Translations under genes and position numbers: made by a program
Source of the DNA: Allobaculum sp. Allo2
Lineage (GTDB): Bacteria; Bacillota_I; Bacilli_A; Erysipelotrichales; Erysipelotrichaceae
Direction: 5' to 3'
Assembly (NCBI RefSeq): GCF_022701175.1
Contig: NZ_CP078088.1
Location: 806,001-870,000, forward strand
Length of the DNA stretch: 64,000 nucleotides
Notes under the pieces: generated by a model
The model's database searches: none
Seen by the model: only the letters and a program-made list of their open reading frames with translations
What the model was told of the DNA's origin: nothing
Part shown: positions 1-10,464 of the stretch, in pieces
How the letters are laid out: each line of letters opens with the position of its first letter
Position numbering within the stretch: the stretch's first letter is position 1

Positions 1-1
1 G

Positions 2-1156
2 ACTTCGGATGCACAGGAAAATTCGAACGTTTCTGATGAAGAAACGTCTGACAAACCTGCCGATGACACAGATCCGGCAAAACCGGAAGACGCTGCTCCC
101 GAAGCTCCCGCTGAAGTTGTGGAAACCAAACCGGTTTCCTACCAGTACACAGAAGGAACGCTCAATCTGTCTTCTTCACACATGCCAGGCGGCATGAGCG
201 TACAGACCCTGAGCTTTCCCGTGAATCCGGAAACCGACGATCTGACGGGTACCATTGCCAAGTCGCTGGCAGAAAATGCCGGCTGGCCCGCCTGGACGGT
301 CGAACCGGTCATTTACCAGTACACGAATAAAGAGGTAACCGTACAGACTGCGGTTTTATACCGTGTGGCAGCCGGAGATCTGCAAATGCTGTTTGATTAC
401 GGCATCGGTCTGGACGGTCATATCGCGGTAACGCTCTATAACGCCAGCAGCTGTTCCTACAATATGGATTCCAGCACGCTGCAGCTGCCGCGCATCGGCT
501 ACGCCGTGCTCAACCCGATCGCGGAAACCGACGGCATTCAGAACGAAATTCAGCCAGTTGATCCGGCAGCAGCGCCAGCAAATACTGCGGAAGCCACCGG
601 AATCAAAACCGAGTCCGTCTGGACCGTGGACAAGGCTGCGTCTTCGGAAAATTCAGAAGAAGCCGGCAAAGTCGCCCAGCTGAGCGTCTTCCCGGAAATC
701 GCGGATGAGACGATCGCAAAACAGCGTGCCGCTCTGATCAATGCGCCGACGCTGATGAGCCTCGATAATCAGGCCAATGATTTCGTTCAGCGCTACGCCA
801 TGCAAAACGGAGCTGTGATCAAGGCGATTAACGCGTCCAACTACCAGCAGGTCCTTAACGGCATGAAAGCCTGGAACGCGCTGAGCACGAGTCAGCGCCG
901 GTCCGTCAACGACTATCTGATTGCCAACGGAAGCTCCCGCTTCCAGCAGCTGTATCGTCAGGCGAATGAATACCGTCTGGGCATGCCGCTGCAAAAGGAA
1001 AATCTGCCTTCCTCAGCCGGATCGGTCAATACCGCTTCCGTAGCGGAACTGCCGATGTATCTCGCTTCCTTTGCGGGTGCGGCCAGCGCGCTGGTAACGT
1101 TCAGCCAGGCTGCCTTTGGCAAAACGAACAAGGACGAAGACGACGCCTCGCTTTAA
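2..1156 (+). CDS. 3' part of an unknown, probably surface-associated protein
   Basis: The frame is open from the window edge, so the gene starts upstream and only its last ~384 codons are here. I do not recognise the family. The first ~45 residues are rich in Asp, Glu, Pro, Ser and Thr, which looks like a flexible linker. A globular-looking middle follows. Near the end a hydrophobic stretch (MYLASFAGAASALVTFSQAA) is followed by a short charged tail. That is the layout of a C-terminal membrane anchor, but it has no LPxTG motif (LPMYL is present instead). The gene ends just before an intrinsic terminator. The existence of the CDS is well supported; its function is unknown. Confidence 0.7.
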   Translation, partial: TSDAQENSNVSDEETSDKPADDTDPAKPEDAAPEAPAEVVETKPVSYQYTEGTLNLSSSHMPGGMSVQTLSFPVNPETDDLTGTIAKSLAENAGWPAWTVEPVIYQYTNKEVTVQTAVLYRVAAGDLQMLFDYGIGLDGHIAVTLYNASSCSYNMDSSTLQLPRIGYAVLNPIAETDGIQNEIQPVDPAAAPANTAEATGIKTESVWTVDKAASSENSEEAGKVAQLSVFPEIADETIAKQRAALINAPTLMSLDNQANDFVQRYAMQNGAVIKAINASNYQQVLNGMKAWNALSTSQRRSVNDYLIANGSSRFQQLYRQANEYRLGMPLQKENLPSSAGSVNTASVAELPMYLASFAGAASALVTFSQAAFGKTNKDEDDASL

Positions 1157-1242
1157 AAAGAGGAAGCGTCCGTTCATTTCGCCTTTCCCTTGCGAAAGGG
1201 ACAGGTTAATCCTTTGCTTTTTCAACAATCCTTTGTATGATC

Positions 1243-1276
1243 AAAGTTCGCCGGGACTGTCCTGGCGGACTTTTTG
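1243..1276 (+). terminator. Intrinsic terminator
   Basis: A 12-bp stem (arms about 1245-1256 and 1260-1271, with one or two mismatches) is followed by five T. It lies about 90 bases after the stop of the first gene. Confidence 0.7.
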
Positions 1277-1337
1277 AATTTATGCGGGATTGCCGTATGA
1301 TGAAAATACTAGATATCGAACGAGAATCGAGGTACGA

Positions 1338-3008
1338 ATGGCCACTTACAGCAAGAAAGATCTCGAGCGGGCGAAATTTGTCAAGGAACAGGAACTCTAT
1401 GTAAAAGAAGGCTATAAGAAAGCCGTCTTTTTAAACCGGACGTTTGCGGACTATCAGAATCACCTGTATGCGTATCTGATTGATCTGAGCATCTGTCTGC
1501 TCCCCGTCTACGTCTGGGGCGTTGAGTTTATCCTGATTTTATCGGGAGTCATCTCCCCGGCTTATTTCGATCTGCTTTTTTATATAATGTATGCCCTGCT
1601 CTTTTTGACGAGCTGCATCCTTCTTCCCTGTACACCGCCTCCAAGGGCGGGTACTCGTGGGGCGGACGGCTGATGGGACTGCGTCTAGTACGGGCGGATA
1701 AAAAACCGGCAACCGTCATGCGGCTTGTCGTGCGCGAACTGCTCGGCATCGGCGCGCCGATGATGCTTTTGGATATTTCTTCTCCATCTGGGGCATCTTC
1801 TTATGGTGGGGCGTGAACGGACTTTGCGTTCTCGCATCCCCTCACCAGCAGACCATTTTTGACTGGCTGCTCAATCTGGCTCTGGTGTATACGCCGCGCT
1901 ATTCCATGCGCGTCGTCGGCTCGAAAGCCAAGGGCCAGAAACCGGCTCCGTCCAATACGGAAGAAAACGAAAATTCTTCCGCCGCTTCTCCGTCGGAAAA
2001 GCCCGCGGCTCAGGCGGCAAAACCGCAGCCCAAAGGGCAGGTTAAACCGGCACTGAGCGAGGAAGAAAAACAGATCTGGCCGATCGATCTGCACATTCGC
2101 TCAAGCTTCAGCGACGACGCGGACGGGGAAGTGGAAGATATTTTCTGTCAGGCGAAAGAACAGAACATGGAAGTCATTTCCATTACCGACCATAACAACG
2201 CCAGAGCCAACGCCCAGGCGGTGCGCTTTGCGAAAATGTATGGCATCCGCTACATTCCGGGCGTCGAAATCGACTGTGAACTCGATGGAGAACGCGTCCG
2301 GATTCTGGGCTACTACATCGACTGGACGGCGTCGTTTTTCGACCAGATTGAACGCCTTTCCCTGAAACGGGAAAAGACGCGTCGATCGACCGGATCCGCG
2401 CCTTTGAAGCCGCAACCGGCATGAAAGTCGATACGGAATCCCTGCTTTCCAACTCGCGCTTCAAGCTGCTGCGTCCGCAGGAGCTGACCGATCTGGTATT
2501 CGATACGCCCGAAGCCCGCAAGCTGCCGGCTGTATCGAGCTATCTGATCAGCGCCCGTTCGGAAAAAGAAGCCCGTGAGGCGTTCCTGCGGGACTATTTC
2601 GGTCCAGGCGGCCCGTGTCACATTACGTATAAATATCCAAACGCCCTGAAAGTCATTGAAGGCATTCATCAGGCCGGGGACTGGCCGTACTTTCCGGCTG
2701 GCACATTTCCCGCATTTCCAGTGAAGTTCTCCTTCGGCTGATGGATGGCGGACTCGACGGCTTTGAAGTGTTCGCTCCCAACAATACGGAAGCCGAAAAG
2801 CGCTTCCTGCTCAAACTGGCCGGCGAGGAAAAATCGCTCATTACCGCCGGTTCGGATTACCATGGCACAAGACGTCCCGATCGAAAGATGGGCGTAACGA
2901 CGATGACCGGCAAAGCCCGTTCGGTAGTCGAGCTTTTACGCAGGCTGCCCTCGAACCGCCCAGACCGTCTTCTTCCAGACGTGCCGGCTGATCGCTTTAC
3001 TGCTTTAG
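1338..3008 (+). CDS. RDD membrane domain fused to a PHP-type phosphoesterase domain (frameshifted)
   Basis: The start is chosen at ATG 1338 (MATYSKKDLERAKF), which follows a GAGG element. The first ~200 codons form an RDD-type membrane module: hydrophobic segments around LIDLSICLLPVYVWG and LLFYIMYALLFLTSCILL, then GGRLMGLRLVRAD, and an end resembling YSMRVVG. A ~45-residue Glu/Ala/Pro/Lys linker leads into a PHP domain with DLHIRSSFSD, ISITDHNN, IPGVEIDC, VRILGYYID and, near the end, ITAGSDYHG. The PHP family hydrolyses phosphoesters using metal ions bound by His and Asp. Here the usual DLHxH is DLHIR, so one metal-binding His is Arg. Frameshifts occur near 1630, 1770, 2380, 2690 and probably before the end. 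Linker and PHP start are in one uninterrupted frame with the RDD end, so the fusion is real. The stop near 3008 is my estimate, because the longest frame runs through the terminator. Confidence 0.7.
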
Positions 3009-3026
3009 AATGTTCAAAGGCACAAG

Positions 3027-3066
3027 GATCCCGCCCTGTTTGTTCAGGGCGGGATCTGTTTTTACT
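3027..3066 (+). terminator. Intrinsic terminator
   Basis: A perfect 12-bp GC-rich stem (3027-3038 with 3045-3056) is followed by a T-rich run. Confidence 0.85.
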
Positions 3067-3362
3067 TTTGCTCGCTTCGATTGGTGCCGCAAGATTGCGC
3101 AAAGCATGAAAACGACAAATAAACACGAGAAGCTTTTCATACTTTCGCCATGAGCGCAGGGATTTCGCGGGCAAAGATGGAATTGGTCCGGTTTGTGGTA
3201 AAATTTTTCAATGAATCGGCATGCCGGAACGGGCGCTTTGTCTGCTGCACTTTACGCACAGACAGACCGAACGCCAGACAGATTCCGGAGCCGCCACGCT
3301 GAACCTGCAAAAGCGATTTTTGGCTTTCAGGAAAGCCGCTCAAGAAAGGAAGCAACAGGTAC

Positions 3363-5342
3363 ATGACAGAGAAAACGCCTTACTTTCTGACGACCGCGAT
3401 CGCGTATACGTCAGGAAGACCACATATTGGAAACACCTACGAGATCATTCTCTCCGATGCGCTCGCCCGCTTTAAACGGGCGCAGGGCTACGATGTCTTC
3501 TTTCAGACCGGAACCGACGAACACGGTCAGAAAATTGAAGAAAAAGCCGCCGCGGCAGGCATTACGCCGCAGGCCTTCGTCGATGACGTTGCCGGAAAAA
3601 TCCGCTCCAACTGGGATCTGATGAATACGTCCTACGACTGCTTCATCCGCACCACCGACGAAAAGCACGTCAAAGCGGTACAGAAAATTTTCCGTCGTCT
3701 GTATGAACAGGGCGACATTTACAAAGGCGAATACGAAGGCTGGTACTGTACACCCTGCGAATCGTTCTGGACCGAGTCGCAGCTCGTGGACGGCAACTGC
3801 CCGGACTGCGGAAGACCCGTTCACAAAGCGAGAGAAGAAGCCTACTTCTTCAACATGCGCAAATACGCGGATCGTCTGATGAAGTATATTGAGGATCATC
3901 CGGATTTCATTCAGCCCGAAAGCCGCAAAAACGAAATGGTCAACAACTTCCTCAAACCCGGTCTGCAGGATCTGTGCGTATCCCGCACGTCCTTCTCCTG
4001 GGGCATCCCGGTCGATTTCGACAGCAAGCACGTTGTCTATGTATGGCTCGATGCGCTGACAAACTATATTACGTCGCTTGGCTACGATGCCGATCTGCCC
4101 TGCGAAGAACAGCCGGAAGCCTTTAAGAAGTTCTGGCCGGCGACTCACATTATCGGCAAGGACATTCTTCGCTTCCATACCATTTACTGGCCGATCTTCC
4201 TGATGGCGCTCGATCTGCCGATGCCCAAAAAGTCTTCGGTCATCCGTGGATGTTAATTGGAGAGGGCAAAATGTCCAAATCCAAAGGCAACGTCATTTAC
4301 GCCGAAGAACTCGTTGAACATTTCGGCGTCGACGCCGTTCGCTACTACTGCCTGCACGAAATGCCGTTTGCACAGGACGGAACGATTACGTGGGATCTGA
4401 TGATCGAACGCATCAACTCCGATCTGGCCAACGTCCTTGGAAACCTCGTCAGCCGGACGATTGCCATGGAAAACAAGTACTTTGACGGTCTTGTCGAAAA
4501 TCCAGGCGTGACTGCACCGGTCGATGACGAACTCAAAGCAGCTGCCGAAAATGCGGTGGTGAAAACCGAAGAGAAGATGGAAGACTTCCAGGTCAGCGCT
4601 GCGCTCGACGAAATCTTCACCCTTCTGCGCCGTTCCAATAAATACATTGATGAAACCGAACCGTGGAAGCTGGCCAAATCCGAAGAGGATCTGCCGCGTC
4701 TGAAAACGGTTCTGTACAACCTGCTCGAAAGCATCCGCATTGCCGGCATTCTGCTCGAAAGCTTCATGCCCGAAACTTCGGCAAAAATTCTCGATGCGCT
4801 CAACACAAAGGAACGCACGCTCGATTCCGCCCGTCATTTCGGTGCGCTCGAACAGGGCATTCATGTCGCCGAAAAGATCGAACCGCTCTTTGCGCGTATT
4901 GATGCCGCCAAGTTTGCGAAAGAAAACGGCCTGACGCAGGAAGAACCCGAAAAAGCCGCGAAGAAAGAAAAGAAAAAGAGAAGAAGGCCTCCAAAAAGAA
5001 GAGAAGCCCGCAGAGCCGATCGAGATCGATGACTTTGCGAAAGTGTCTCTGAAAGCCGGCCGCGTTCTTGAAGCCAAAGTTCATCCAGACGCAAACCGCC
5101 TGCTTGTGGAAACCGTCGATCTTGGAAACGGCGATGTCCGCCAGATCGTTTCCGGCATTGCACAGGCGTATGCGCCGGAAGACATTCAGGGAAAAATGGT
5201 TGTCGTTGTCGCCAACCTGAAGCCGGCTAAACTGCGCGGCGTGGAAAGTCAGGGCATGCTGCTGTGCAGCGTGGGCAAGGACGGCAAGCCTGCCGTTGTC
5301 TTCCTGGATGACGCCGTTGAACCCGGAACGACCATTCGCTGA
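3363..5342 (+). CDS. metG: Methionyl-tRNA synthetase (frameshifted in the data)
   Basis: MetRS charges tRNA-Met with methionine in the cytosol. The class I catalytic core is clear: [18 protein letters not shown] at the N-terminus carries the HIGH-type motif (HIGN), and KMSKSKGN is the KMSKS loop. A zinc knuckle CTPCESFW...CPDCGRP lies between them. After the anticodon-binding helical domain comes a Lys/Glu-rich linker and a C-terminal EMAP/Trbp111-type tRNA-binding domain, with length typical of the long MetRS form. There are two single-base breaks. Near 4230 one G appears lost after AAAAAG (expected [15 protein letters not shown]). Near 4985 the break is in a run of AAGAAAAAG. Since the gene is essential, sequence error is the likeliest cause. 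The stop overlaps the start of the next gene (TGATG). Confidence 0.93.
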
Positions 5343-5719
5343 TGACCCCAAGACAGAAACTGCTGTTTACCCAGATCCAGCTGGCGCTTGCCGGCGTGCT
5401 GATTATGGTTTTCGGCTTTGTCTGGGATCGGACGGAACTGATTGTTCTTGGTGCCGTCGTCTGCGCCTATGGCGCCATCCGCGCACGGATTCTTCCCAGG
5501 ATGATTGAAGAAGACGTCACGCCCGACGAAAGTCTGGACGAGATCATCGCCAGAGCCAAAGAAGACGAAAAGGCTAAAGAAACCGAAAAAGGCAGCAAAG
5601 CCGAAGAAGCACAAAAGGATGGGGATCTCAAGCCAGAGGATCCAGCCGATCCGGCAGAGCTGACATCGCAAAAAGAAAAGTGCGACCGTATGAGAGCCGA
5701 AACAGACAAAACGGAATGA
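5342..5719 (+). CDS. Small two-helix membrane protein of unknown function
   Basis: A 125-codon gene whose ATG overlaps the metG stop, so it is probably translationally coupled to it. Residues ~8-25 (IQLALAGVLIMVFGFVW) and ~32-47 (LIVLGAVVCAYGAIRA) form a membrane hairpin. The rest is a highly charged Glu/Lys/Asp tail (DESLDEIIARAKEDEKAKE) that should face the cytosol. I do not recognise the family. The coupling and the terminator just after the stop support a real gene. Confidence 0.65.
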   Translation: MTPRQKLLFTQIQLALAGVLIMVFGFVWDRTELIVLGAVVCAYGAIRARILPRMIEEDVTPDESLDEIIARAKEDEKAKETEKGSKAEEAQKDGDLKPEDPADPAELTSQKEKCDRMRAETDKTE

Positions 5720-5790
5720 TTGTCTGCTTATTCGATCCGACTTGTCGCCCCTGTGTCTGGACGCTGAATTTCCGACCCATAAAATCACAT

Positions 5791-5825
5791 AAAGCAGGAG
5801 AGAATAGAGTGCTCCTGCTTTTTCT
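5791..5825 (+). terminator. Intrinsic terminator
   Basis: A 9-bp stem AAGCAGGAG/CTCCTGCTT (5792-5800 with 5812-5820) with a following T run ends the metG unit. Confidence 0.8.
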
Positions 5826-5953
5826 GCGTAAATACGGAAAAGGACGGGTGCCTATGGAGGAATCTCATAAAAAACACCGGAAGAAGCTGCAGGACAAAGG
5901 GCGCATAAAGGGAAAATAGCTACAGGTTAAGCAATTCTTACGCTCAAAAAGAA

Positions 5954-5987
5954 AAGTTAAGTAAAATTAACTTTGATATTTAGTTAA
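5954..5987. promoter_or_regulatory. AGTTAA half-site cluster upstream of the mgl operon
   Basis: AAGTTAA (5954-5960) and TTAACTT (5967-5973) form an inverted repeat. A third AGTTAA lies at 5982-5987. The cluster sits in an AT-rich stretch about 75 bases upstream of the predicted mgl promoter, as expected for a regulator operator. The regulator is unknown. Confidence 0.35.
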
Positions 5988-6038
5988 ACGAAGAAACCTT
6001 TAACCGAACATATTGAATAAAAATTTACCGAAAACCAG

Positions 6039-6088
6039 CGAAAACCCTTTCAGAATCTGTTGTTTAAAACAAATGCCTATGTTATAGT
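6039..6088 (+). promoter_or_regulatory. mgl operon promoter with a cre-like site
   Basis: TTGTTT (6060-6065), a 17-base spacer and TATAGT (6083-6088) form a good sigma-A promoter. CGAAAACCCTTTCA (6039-6052) immediately upstream resembles a CcpA cre box with two mismatches. Catabolite repression of a galactose transporter would make sense but is inference. Confidence 0.5.
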
Positions 6089-6163
6089 TCACATGTAAAT
6101 TCTTCCGCAATTCCGCGGAACTCTCGTAAGAGACGAGAAATAGAAAGGGTACACTTAAGTACT

Positions 6164-7282
6164 ATGGAACTCAACAAACTCTTTAAAACCATGATGGCAG
6201 GTGCTATGGCCCTGTCCCTGGCAGCTTGCGGCAGCAGCGACGGCGGCTCCACAAGCAGCACAGCTTCCTCCACAGCTGACTCCGGTTCTGCTGGAGGAGA
6301 AGGCGAAGTTTCCGTATTCTACTACACATACGGCGACGACTATATCTCCACAGTTCGTGCAGCTCTCGACAAAGACCTCGAAGATGCAGGAATCACCTAC
6401 GCTGACTACGATGGCGGCAACAGCCAGACTACTCAGACTGAACAGGTACAGACAGCGATCTCCAAAGGATCCAAGTGCCTCGTTGTAAACCTGGTTGACA
6501 CAGCTTCCCAGGATGCTGCGAAAGAAATCATCACCCAGGCTGAAACTGCTGGTATCCCAGTAATCTTCTTCAACCGTTCCGTTGACGAAGAAGTTATCTC
6601 TGCTTACGACAAAGCTGCTTTCGTAGGTACTGACTACGAAATGGCTGGCAAAATGCAGGGTGACATGATCGGTGAATACCTGAACGCAAACTACGATGCT
6701 ACTGACCTGAACGGCGACGGTGTAATCTCCTACATCATGCTGAAAGGCCAGGAAGGCAACGCTGAAGCTGACGCTCGTACACAATACGGTGTAGAAAACG
6801 CTGACGCTAAACTGGCTGAAGAAGGCCACGAAGCTCTCGCTTACTACAAAGCTGACGCTCCTACAAAATACGAACTGGACAAAGACGGTGCATGGTCTGC
6901 TGCTCAGGGTACTGATATCGTTCAGAACGCTCTGTCCCAGTACAACGAAGAAAACGGCGACATGATCGAGCTCGTTATCGCAAACAATGACGGTATGGCT
7001 CTTGGTGCTCTGTCCGCTCTGCAGAACGCTGGCTACAACGACGGCGAAGGCAAGACCATTCCTATCTTCGGCGTAGACGCTCTTGACGATGCGAAGACAG
7101 CAATCGACGAAGGCAAAATGACTGGTACCATCAAACAGGATGGCGAAGGTATGGCCGCTGCGATCTGCCAGATGGTTCAGAACATGATGGCTGGAAAAGA
7201 CAAATTCGAAGGCCTCGATTCTGCAAACGTAGTCGGAACATGGCGTATTAACATTCCTTATTCCGAATACAAAGCTGACTAA
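6164..7282 (+). CDS. mglB: Galactose/methyl-galactoside-binding lipoprotein of the Mgl ABC transporter
   Basis: This is the extracellular sugar-binding component, which delivers galactose or glucose-type sugars to MglAC. Residues 1-22 form a lipoprotein signal peptide ending in the lipobox LAAC; a Ser/Thr-rich spacer follows. The mature part is a periplasmic-binding-protein type I fold (VSVFYYTYGDDYISTVR...). DLNGDGVISYIMLKG matches the EF-hand-like calcium loop diagnostic of MglB-type galactose-binding proteins, and GVDALDDAKTAIDEGKMTGT is the typical C-lobe motif. Length (372 aa) is normal. Codon choice is T-ending and optimised (GCT, GGT, GTA), as in eno and fba here, which suggests high expression. 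Confidence 0.9.
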   Translation: MELNKLFKTMMAGAMALSLAACGSSDGGSTSSTASSTADSGSAGGEGEVSVFYYTYGDDYISTVRAALDKDLEDAGITYADYDGGNSQTTQTEQVQTAISKGSKCLVVNLVDTASQDAAKEIITQAETAGIPVIFFNRSVDEEVISAYDKAAFVGTDYEMAGKMQGDMIGEYLNANYDATDLNGDGVISYIMLKGQEGNAEADARTQYGVENADAKLAEEGHEALAYYKADAPTKYELDKDGAWSAAQGTDIVQNALSQYNEENGDMIELVIANNDGMALGALSALQNAGYNDGEGKTIPIFGVDALDDAKTAIDEGKMTGTIKQDGEGMAAAICQMVQNMMAGKDKFEGLDSANVVGTWRINIPYSEYKAD

Positions 7283-7329
7283 TTTCCCGCTGCAGGAAAC
7301 AGAATCAGTTTAAAACCGCAATGATTCCA

Positions 7330-7360
7330 AAATCAGCCACGGGTTCCCCGTGGCTGATTT
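7330..7360 (+). terminator. Intercistronic hairpin between mglB and mglA
   Basis: A near-perfect 13-bp stem (arms about 7330-7343 and 7348-7360) with no T run after it. Such a hairpin between mglB and mglA is more likely to protect mglB mRNA or attenuate than to terminate fully. Confidence 0.6.
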
Positions 7361-7401
7361 CGAATCAGGCGATCACATAGAAATACGAAAGGAAAAACGA
7401 A

Positions 7402-8940
7402 ATGTCTCAGGTAAATCCAACTGTTCATGACGCAGCTTGGAAAGAAGCACATCCCGTTGTCCTCCAGATGAAGGAAATCACCAAGCAGTTCCCTGGTGTT
7501 AAAGCGCTCGACGGCGTTTCTCTGAACGTCCGCGCCGGAAGCGTACACGCACTGATGGGTGAAAATGGTGCCGGTAAATCCACTCTGATGAAATGCCTCT
7601 TCGGCGTTTACAACAAAGACAGTGGAACCATCATCCTCGAAGACAAAGAGGTTAACTTCAAAAACTCCAAAGAAGCGCTCGAAAACGGTGTTGCCATGGT
7701 TCACCAGGAACTGAACCAGGCGCTTAAGCGCAACGTTATGGACAACCTCTGGCTGGGTCGCTATCCGACAAAAAACGGTTTCGTTTCTGAAGCAACAATG
7801 CTCAAGGATACGAAAGCGGTATTCGATGAACTCGAAATCGATGTCGATCCACGAACCGTAATGTCAACGATGCCAGTCGCTCAGCGACAGATGGTTGAAA
7901 TCGCCAAAGCCGTATCCTTCCATTCGAAGGTAATCGTATTTGACGAACCGACTTCCTCCCTTACGGAAGAAGAAGTAGAACACCTTTTCAAGATTATCAA
8001 CATGCTGCGTGATCGCGGTGTTGCCATTATTTACATCTCCCACAAGATGGACGAAATTCTGCGCATCTCCGACGAAATCACCGTCATGCGTGATGGTACC
8101 TGGGTTGCTACGGAAGTAACGGAAAACATGGATATGAACAAGATCATCAAACTGATGGTCGGCCGTGAACTTACGAACCGCTTCCCGCCCAAGGACAATG
8201 TTGTATCCGATGAAGTATCTCTTGAAGTAAAGAACCTCACCGCTCTTTACAACCAGCTGAACGATGTATCCTTCAAGGCACACAAAGGTGAAATCCTTGG
8301 TGTTGCCGGTCTGGATGGTGCAGGTCGTACAGAACTGCTCGAAACAATCTTCGGCTACGCCACTCGCAAGGATGGACAGATCTTCCTGCATGGTCAGGAA
8401 ATCCATAACAAAAACCCGAAAAAGGCTCTTGCCAACGGTTTTGCTCTTCTGACTGAAGAACGCCGCGCCACCGGTATCTTCGGTATTCTGGACATCCGTG
8501 CCAACACAACTATTTCCAACCTTAAAAGCTATCTCAAAGCCGGTCTTCTTTCCGATGCGGCAATGAAGAAAGATACGGACTGGTCCATTGGCGCCATGCG
8601 CATTAAGACACCGAGTCAGGCGACGAAAATCTCGTCTCTGTCCGGCGGTAACCAGCAGAAAGTAATTCTTGGACGCTGGCTGCTGACCGAACCGGAAATT
8701 CTGCTGCTGGATGAACCGACGCGCGGTATTGACGTAGGTGCCAAATATGAAATCTACGAACTGATCTCGAACCTGGCGAAACAGGGCAAGACAGTCATGA
8801 TGGTTTCATCTGAGATGCCGGAACTGCTCGGCGTCTGCAACCGTATTCTGGTTATGTCCGGCGGTCGTCTTGCCGGCGAGGTAGATGCGGATAACACAAG
8901 CCAGGAAGAAATTATGACTCTGGCTGCGAAATACGTATAA
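7402..8940 (+). CDS. mglA: Galactose/methyl-galactoside ABC transporter ATP-binding protein
   Basis: A 512-aa protein with two tandem ABC ATPase domains, the normal architecture of MglA/RbsA-type sugar importers. The first domain has the Walker A GENGAGKS (residues 53-60) and a Walker B near [15 protein letters not shown]. The second has a degenerate Walker A region ([16 protein letters not shown]), the signature LSGGNQQKV and Walker [17 protein letters not shown]. An asymmetric second P-loop is usual in this family. It energises sugar uptake with MglC from the cytosolic face. The start is ATG 7402 after AAAGGA. Confidence 0.92.
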   Translation: MSQVNPTVHDAAWKEAHPVVLQMKEITKQFPGVKALDGVSLNVRAGSVHALMGENGAGKSTLMKCLFGVYNKDSGTIILEDKEVNFKNSKEALENGVAMVHQELNQALKRNVMDNLWLGRYPTKNGFVSEATMLKDTKAVFDELEIDVDPRTVMSTMPVAQRQMVEIAKAVSFHSKVIVFDEPTSSLTEEEVEHLFKIINMLRDRGVAIIYISHKMDEILRISDEITVMRDGTWVATEVTENMDMNKIIKLMVGRELTNRFPPKDNVVSDEVSLEVKNLTALYNQLNDVSFKAHKGEILGVAGLDGAGRTELLETIFGYATRKDGQIFLHGQEIHNKNPKKALANGFALLTEERRATGIFGILDIRANTTISNLKSYLKAGLLSDAAMKKDTDWSIGAMRIKTPSQATKISSLSGGNQQKVILGRWLLTEPEILLLDEPTRGIDVGAKYEIYELISNLAKQGKTVMMVSSEMPELLGVCNRILVMSGGRLAGEVDADNTSQEEIMTLAAKYV

Positions 8941-8955
8941 AGAGGAAATATTAAA

Positions 8956-10033
8956 ATGTCTGAAAACACAAAAGCAAAAAGCGGAATCGCATGCAGGTGT
9001 GGATGGATGATTACAAGCAGATGGATGCGAAGGACAAAAACGTGCCATCACGAACCTCCTTCTCAACAACGCAATGTACATCATCATCCTCATTGCGGTC
9101 ATCTTCATCGGTATCCGCGAACCGAAATACTTCTCTGTATCTTCGATTGTCAACATCATCACACTGACCGCTGCTAAACTGCCGATCGCTCTGGGTATCG
9201 GCGGATGTATCGTACTGACCGGTACCGATATTTCGGCCGGCCGTATGGTTGGTCTCGCCGCTGTAATCATCGCGTCGATGTCCATCACCAATAACCGTAT
9301 TTTCCCGGGTCTCGAACCTCTTCCAATCATTGTTCCGCTTCTGGCTGCTATGGCAGTCTGCGGACTGATCGGTTTCGTAAACGGCTTCTCCGTTGCGAAA
9401 TTTAAGCTCCATCCATTTATCGTAACCCTGGCTACACAGCTGATCACTTACGGTATCATCCTGATCTACCTCAAGCTCGGTACGAACAACGGCCAGACTC
9501 TTTCCGGATTCGACCAGACTTACCGTGACATCGTTACGGGTACGATCTTCTCCATCGGCGCTTCTAAGATCCCAATGTACGTACTGTACGCCATCCTCAT
9601 GGTTGTCGTTATGTGGATCATCTGGAACAAGACAACCTTCGGTAAAAACATGTTTGCAGTTGGTTCCAACGAAGAAGCAGCTACCGTTTCTGGTGTTAAC
9701 GTTTCCCGCACAATCATCATGGTTTTCGTTCTCGCGGCAATCATGTACTCTCTGACAGGTTTCATTGACGGTGCCCGTATCGCTTCCGTAAACGCCAACA
9801 CTGGTTTCAACTACGAGTGTGACGCCATCGCGGCTTGCGTAATTGGCGGCGTTTCCTTCGTCGGTGGTACTGGACGTATCTCCGGTATCGTAATCGGCGT
9901 ACTCCTGCTGCAGATTATCTTTACTGGTCTGAACTATATGTCCGTTGACCAGAACTACCTGTACATTATTAAGGGTATTATCATCCTCGTTGCCTGCGCG
10001 ATCGACATGCGTAAGTACCTGACGAAGAAATAA
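8956..10033 (+). CDS. mglC: Galactose/methyl-galactoside ABC transporter permease (frameshifted near the N-terminus)
   Basis: The membrane subunit of the Mgl importer. After a ~40-residue cytosolic N-terminus come about eight to ten hydrophobic helices. Typical motifs are GIGGCIVLTGTDISAGRMVGL, GLIGFVNGFSVAKFKLHPFI and AIAACVIGGVSFVGGTGRI, all usual for BPD_transp_2 sugar permeases. The translation starts at ATG 8956 behind GAGGAAA (MSENTKAKSGIA), moves to another frame at about 8990 (MQVWMDDYKQMDAKDKNV) and again near 9045 (AITNLLLNN). These are two probable single-base losses. Everything downstream is intact. It is 15 bases after mglA and clearly in the operon. Confidence 0.88.
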
Positions 10034-10042
10034 AACCCCATT

Positions 10043-10417
10043 ATGAATGAGAAAAATCATTCTGAGACCCCAACGGATCTCCAACCCGATGGCGGACTGT
10101 ATAAGAATCTGAACGTCTCCACGCGCACTCTGGGAATTGTAATCATTGCGGGATGCATTCTCTTGTGTTTGTTGATGTACCTCGGTACGCGAAAAGATGG
10201 TTACGCAGTTTCCTATAATTCCAAGGGCGGAAGCGATGTACCCTCTCAGGTCTACCAGTTCCAGGACGCTCTGAGTTTAGCTGATGCCCCTGTCCGTGAA
10301 GGCTACCGCTTTACAGGCTGGTATACGGACGAAAACTGCACAATGCCTGCGGATAGCTCTCTTCTAGTCGAAGGCGATATGCAGCTCTTTGCCGGCTGGG
10401 AACCGGAAACCGATTGA
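10043..10417 (+). CDS. Single-pass membrane protein with an InlB/Flg_new-type repeat
   Basis: A 124-aa protein starting 9 bases after the mglC stop, so it is probably the last gene of the mgl operon. Residues ~29-48 (LGIVIIAGCILLCLLMYLG) form one membrane helix. The outside part is a single Listeria-Bacteroides repeat (InlB B-repeat, Flg_new): YAVSYNSKGGSDVPSQ...REGYRFTGWYTDENCT...LFAGWE. Such repeats usually occur in long wall-attached surface proteins. A one-repeat membrane version in a sugar-transport operon is unusual and its role is unknown. No strong ribosome binding site precedes the ATG. A strong terminator follows. Confidence 0.75.
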   Translation: MNEKNHSETPTDLQPDGGLYKNLNVSTRTLGIVIIAGCILLCLLMYLGTRKDGYAVSYNSKGGSDVPSQVYQFQDALSLADAPVREGYRFTGWYTDENCTMPADSSLLVEGDMQLFAGWEPETD

Positions 10418-10464
10418 CTCAGTTCATTTGATCATTCATTTTCCCCCTTAAGCTTCAGGCAATA

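Noticed and set aside
4230..4260. Programmed frameshifting as explanation for split core genes
   Set aside because: Breaks differ in direction and context, lie at various homopolymers and hit families not known to use recoding; sequence error is simpler.
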